From the NCBI GenBank assembly GCA_964599915.1, contig CAZRHR010000001.1:40678-104677 (forward strand): 64,000 nucleotides of DNA, read 5' to 3'. The translations under genes and the position numbers were made by a program. Within the stretch, counting starts at the first letter, position 1. Each line of letters begins with the position of its first letter. This DNA is from CAZRHR01 sp964599915 (GTDB lineage Bacteria; Bacteroidota; Bacteroidia; CAIKAF01). Positions 61,560-64,000 of the stretch are shown here, in pieces. The notes beneath the pieces are model-generated. The model had not been told where the DNA came from and made no database searches. It saw nothing but the letters and a program-made list of their open reading frames with translations.

Positions 61560-62234
61560 ATGGCTTGGTTCAAAGAAGATTTCCTTCATTTCTTTATGGA
61601 TTTGGCATCCAACAATCATCGAGATTGGTTTCACGGAGAAAAAGATAGGTTTGAAGAAGTGGTGAAAAAGCCATTTCTTCTTTTTATGGAGGCCCTGATG
61701 AGCGAGGTAGAAAAAACAGATAGCAGGCTCGTAACCGATCCGGCAAAAACCTTGTTTCGAATCAACCGAGATATTCGATTTTCTAAAGACAAATCCCCCT
61801 ATAAACTTCATATGTCGGCTGTTCTTTCACCTGAAGGAAAGAAAGACCCCGGTCCAGCTGCTTTTTACCTTCAATTTGGGGTGGAAACCCTCATGTTGGC
61901 AGGTGGCCTCTATTCCCCCACCCCATTTGAGACATCAAACGTGCGAAGGTCTATGGCCGAGGATCAGTTACATTGGGAACGCGTTCTTGGTCACAAGGGA
62001 TTTAAAGACCATTATGGAGAAATTCAAGGGGAAAAACTAAAGAAACGTCCTAAAGAATTGGCAGACATCCAAGCTGATTTTCCCGATTTGTATAGAAAAC
62101 AATGGTATTTTCAAGCCATGTTAGATGCCGAAAAGCAACTTACTCGCGCTGATTTACTTGAACATACCCTACAACATTTTCAGGCCGGCTACCCTGTTTT
62201 TGAAAAATTATACCACTATTATCACAAAAAATGA
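61560..62234 (+). CDS. DUF2461 family protein
   Basis: 224 residues from ATG 61560. HFFMDLASNNHRDWFHGEKD near the N-terminus, KTLFRINRDIRFSKDKSPYK, and GPAAFYLQFGVETLMLAGGL are the conserved blocks of DUF2461 (TIGR02453). The biochemical role is unknown. Its stop overlaps the ATG of the membrane protein gene (ATGA), so the two are coupled. Confidence 0.88.
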   Translation: MAWFKEDFLHFFMDLASNNHRDWFHGEKDRFEEVVKKPFLLFMEALMSEVEKTDSRLVTDPAKTLFRINRDIRFSKDKSPYKLHMSAVLSPEGKKDPGPAAFYLQFGVETLMLAGGLYSPTPFETSNVRRSMAEDQLHWERVLGHKGFKDHYGEIQGEKLKKRPKELADIQADFPDLYRKQWYFQAMLDAEKQLTRADLLEHTLQHFQAGYPVFEKLYHYYHKK

Positions 62235-63706
62235 AGGATATGACATGGTGGCATTCCATCAAAAAAATAGGCAAAGACCACCCTGCTGCCCTTTGGATCA
62301 GCGCCATTGCCTTGTTACTGTTTACTAGTATTTCGCTAGTCAATCATTATTTTTTCAGAACCTATAGTTTCGATTTAGGGCTTTTCAATCAGGCCATGTA
62401 TGATTACAGGTCCTTTAGATTTTCAGATACGGGGACCTTTACTTATACCCAAGACAATTTCCTTGCAGATCATTTTGATTTGTACCTCATCATTTTTTCC
62501 CCCTTGTCTTATCTGTTAGGGAGTAGCACCTTGTTGTGGGTACAAATTTTTTCCTTACTTCTAGGAAGTTGGGGCGTTTATCGATTCGTAAGAAACAAAC
62601 AAGCCGATTTGGCTTTACCCGCCATGATCGGTTTTCTATCTTTCTACGGCATTTATACCGCCCTTGCCTTTGATTATCATAGCAATGTGGTAGCTGCAGC
62701 AAGCGTTCCCTGGTTCTTTTTAAGCATGCAGCAAAGGAAATTCACGGCAGCACTTGCCTGGTTTTTATGGATTTTGGCAGGAAAAGAAACCATGGCATTA
62801 TGGATGGGTGTTGTAGTGGTATGTATGGCCTGGGAGTATAGAAAAGACAAAAAAGCATTGCAATGGCTTGGCTTATTTTGGTTTTTGGCGGTAGTATGGT
62901 TTTTAGTCATTCATGGCTGGGTTTTACCATCCTTGAATTCACAAGGCTACGCTCACTTTAAATATAAAATTTTGGGAGAAACCCCACTAGCAGCCCTTCA
63001 AACTTTGATAACCCAACCGGGTGAAGTCTTTTCCCATTTTTTACACAACCATACAGGAGCCGCAGAGGGTCATGGGATAAAAGAAGAGACCCAAAAATTG
63101 CTTTTGTTATCTGGCGCCTGGCTTTTGGTTTTCCGTCCGGCTTATTTGGGCATGTTGGTACCCTTGGTTTTCATGAAATTCTTCCACAACGAGACCAAAA
63201 CATGGAGTATTTGTTACCATTATTCTATTGAGTTTGCTCCTATTTTGGCGATAGGAGGTTTTTCTGTATTATCAGGATTAAAACAACCCGTTTGGCGAAG
63301 AGTCTTAGGATGGTTCGTTGTGGCCAGCACCATGGTGGCAACGGGATTAAGCATGGCAGAAAATAAATTTTATTGTGGTGAAGAGCGGCACCGGTTTTAT
63401 ACTGCCAAACATTGGCATGCGCCTTATGACATCGGGGCCTTAAAAGAAGGTTTAAGTTCGATTCCATCGGGAGCCCATGTATCGGCCAATGCGCCATTGG
63501 TGCCACGGCTGGCCTTTAGAGACCATATTTATTGTTATCCGATAGTTAAAGACGCGGAATATGTAGTTTTTAGTCTTGGATTGCCACCATATCCTTTAAC
63601 CTGGGAAGAGAACATTGCGCATTGTAAGAAGTATTATAGTGACACGGGGTGGGAGTTATCCTTTGTAAATAAAGAAATTAGGATTTTCCGGAGGAAAGGG
63701 AATTAG
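62231..63706 (+). CDS. DUF2079 polytopic membrane protein
   Basis: 491 residues with about ten hydrophobic segments. It starts ISAIALLLFTSISLVNHYFF, then RTYSFDLGLFNQAMYDYRSF, and FLADHFDLYLIIFSPLSYLL, all typical of DUF2079. GIYTALAFDYHSNVVAAASV follows. DUF2079 proteins are related to GT-C glycosyltransferases, so a role in lipid-linked sugar transfer is possible. The soluble C-terminal part (about 400-491) should lie outside the cytoplasm. Confidence 0.87.
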   Translation: MKDMTWWHSIKKIGKDHPAALWISAIALLLFTSISLVNHYFFRTYSFDLGLFNQAMYDYRSFRFSDTGTFTYTQDNFLADHFDLYLIIFSPLSYLLGSSTLLWVQIFSLLLGSWGVYRFVRNKQADLALPAMIGFLSFYGIYTALAFDYHSNVVAAASVPWFFLSMQQRKFTAALAWFLWILAGKETMALWMGVVVVCMAWEYRKDKKALQWLGLFWFLAVVWFLVIHGWVLPSLNSQGYAHFKYKILGETPLAALQTLITQPGEVFSHFLHNHTGAAEGHGIKEETQKLLLLSGAWLLVFRPAYLGMLVPLVFMKFFHNETKTWSICYHYSIEFAPILAIGGFSVLSGLKQPVWRRVLGWFVVASTMVATGLSMAENKFYCGEERHRFYTAKHWHAPYDIGALKEGLSSIPSGAHVSANAPLVPRLAFRDHIYCYPIVKDAEYVVFSLGLPPYPLTWEENIAHCKKYYSDTGWELSFVNKEIRIFRRKGN

Positions 63707-64000
63707 TGCGGTTTTAGGCGGTTTCAGGGAGGAAGTTAAATGATGGACGGATTTGAGCAACAAGGACGCATCCTGACCGAAGGGTCGGATGGACATCCCA
63801 TGGGCTCGCGGTTTGCGACACCTCATGTTTCCGATGCGACTCCTATCTTTTGATTGGTCTTGCTTAAACTTTTTGATTTCTGCTTTCCAACCTTCCGACT
63901 CCGTCGCATCTTCATTAAACCTCGGATGCATTACCAGTGCATCCTGCTCTAGGCCCGGGATTCCCGCCTAGTCATAGGCACAAAGCGCGCTCCATGCCTA
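63707..64000. repeat. Palindrome-rich non-coding element at the window end
   Basis: 294 bases with a series of inverted repeats: CCGA/TCGG (63777-63788), CCCATGGG (63797-63804), TCGC/GCGA (63806-63818), GATGCGAC with GTCGCATC (63833-63840 and 63903-63910), GGATGCA/TGCATCC (63924-63944), CTAGGC/GCCTAG (63949-63971) and TAGGCA/TGCCTA (63975-64000). GCATCCTG occurs twice. Open frames on both strands have no convincing protein features. It looks like a structured dispersed repeat or RNA; it continues past the window. Confidence 0.5.

Noticed and set aside
63656..63971. Short open frames on both strands in the palindrome cluster
   Set aside because: Both strands are open across the same hairpins, which points to a structured repeat rather than a protein gene.
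63707..64000. Possible retron or CRISPR at the window end
   Set aside because: Hairpins are present but I see no reverse transcriptase, no regular repeat-spacer spacing and no cas gene.

Overview
The window looks like a chromosomal segment of a member of the Bacteroidota. The primary sigma factor is of the short Bacteroidota type. Several exported proteins carry type IX secretion (T9SS) sorting domains, one of them of the gliding-motility (CHU_C) type. There are TonB-dependent receptors, one with a carboxypeptidase-like N-terminal domain, and a UpxY-type NusG paralogue. Many genes are preceded by the Bacteroidota -7 promoter element TAnnTTTG. I cannot name a genus.

Positions 1-11424 (minus strand) form a surface-polysaccharide (O-antigen or capsule-like) operon. 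It reads from an ABC export permease and ATPase (Wzm/Wzt type) into FkbM methyltransferases, two GT11 fucosyltransferases, a DegT-family sugar aminotransferase, a NeuD/PglD-type acetyltransferase, a GT2 enzyme, another glycosyltransferase and a methyltransferase cut by the window edge. The middle of the operon is AT-rich and decayed: it holds an FkbM pseudogene (about 7600-8359) and an internally deleted IS4-like element (3618-4258). Next come a winged-helix/nucleotidyltransferase-fold regulator (minus), a large T9SS surface protein, and a plus-strand set of UpxY antiterminator, asparagine synthase and GT4 glycosyltransferase (12584-19230).

Positions 19231-21591 hold a GC-rich structured repeat, two paralogous small secreted proteins and a lipoprotein. 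Positions 21812-36415 are mixed: YifB/ComM ATPase, a GT2 enzyme, a universal stress protein, PcrA/UvrD helicase, a secreted hydrolase, a CHU_C protein, a redoxin, a TonB receptor, a beta-barrel protein and Sua5. Positions 36832-44401 carry RpoD, a PaaZ-containing operon, and a COG0523 GTPase next to a TonB receptor that may form a metal-homeostasis pair.

Positions 44463-54356 (minus) are core housekeeping: rplM-rpsI-rpsB-tsf, a strong terminator directly before pyrH, then dnaG, an M1 peptidase, pabB and tilS. Positions 54417-63706 carry a PLP-binding protein, a copper-type P-ATPase with a small membrane protein downstream, a glycine-rich (ALK/LTK-like) secreted protein, an RluA-type pseudouridine synthase, and DUF2461 and DUF2079 proteins. 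The window ends in a palindrome-rich non-coding element.

I found no clear complete new defence or mobile system. The best leads are a new family of small secreted twins, a terminator-gated pyrH, widespread leaderless promoter architecture, the regulator/UpxY/adhesin grouping beside the polysaccharide locus, and two kinds of structured dispersed repeat. All homology statements are from reading the sequence by eye; no searches were run.
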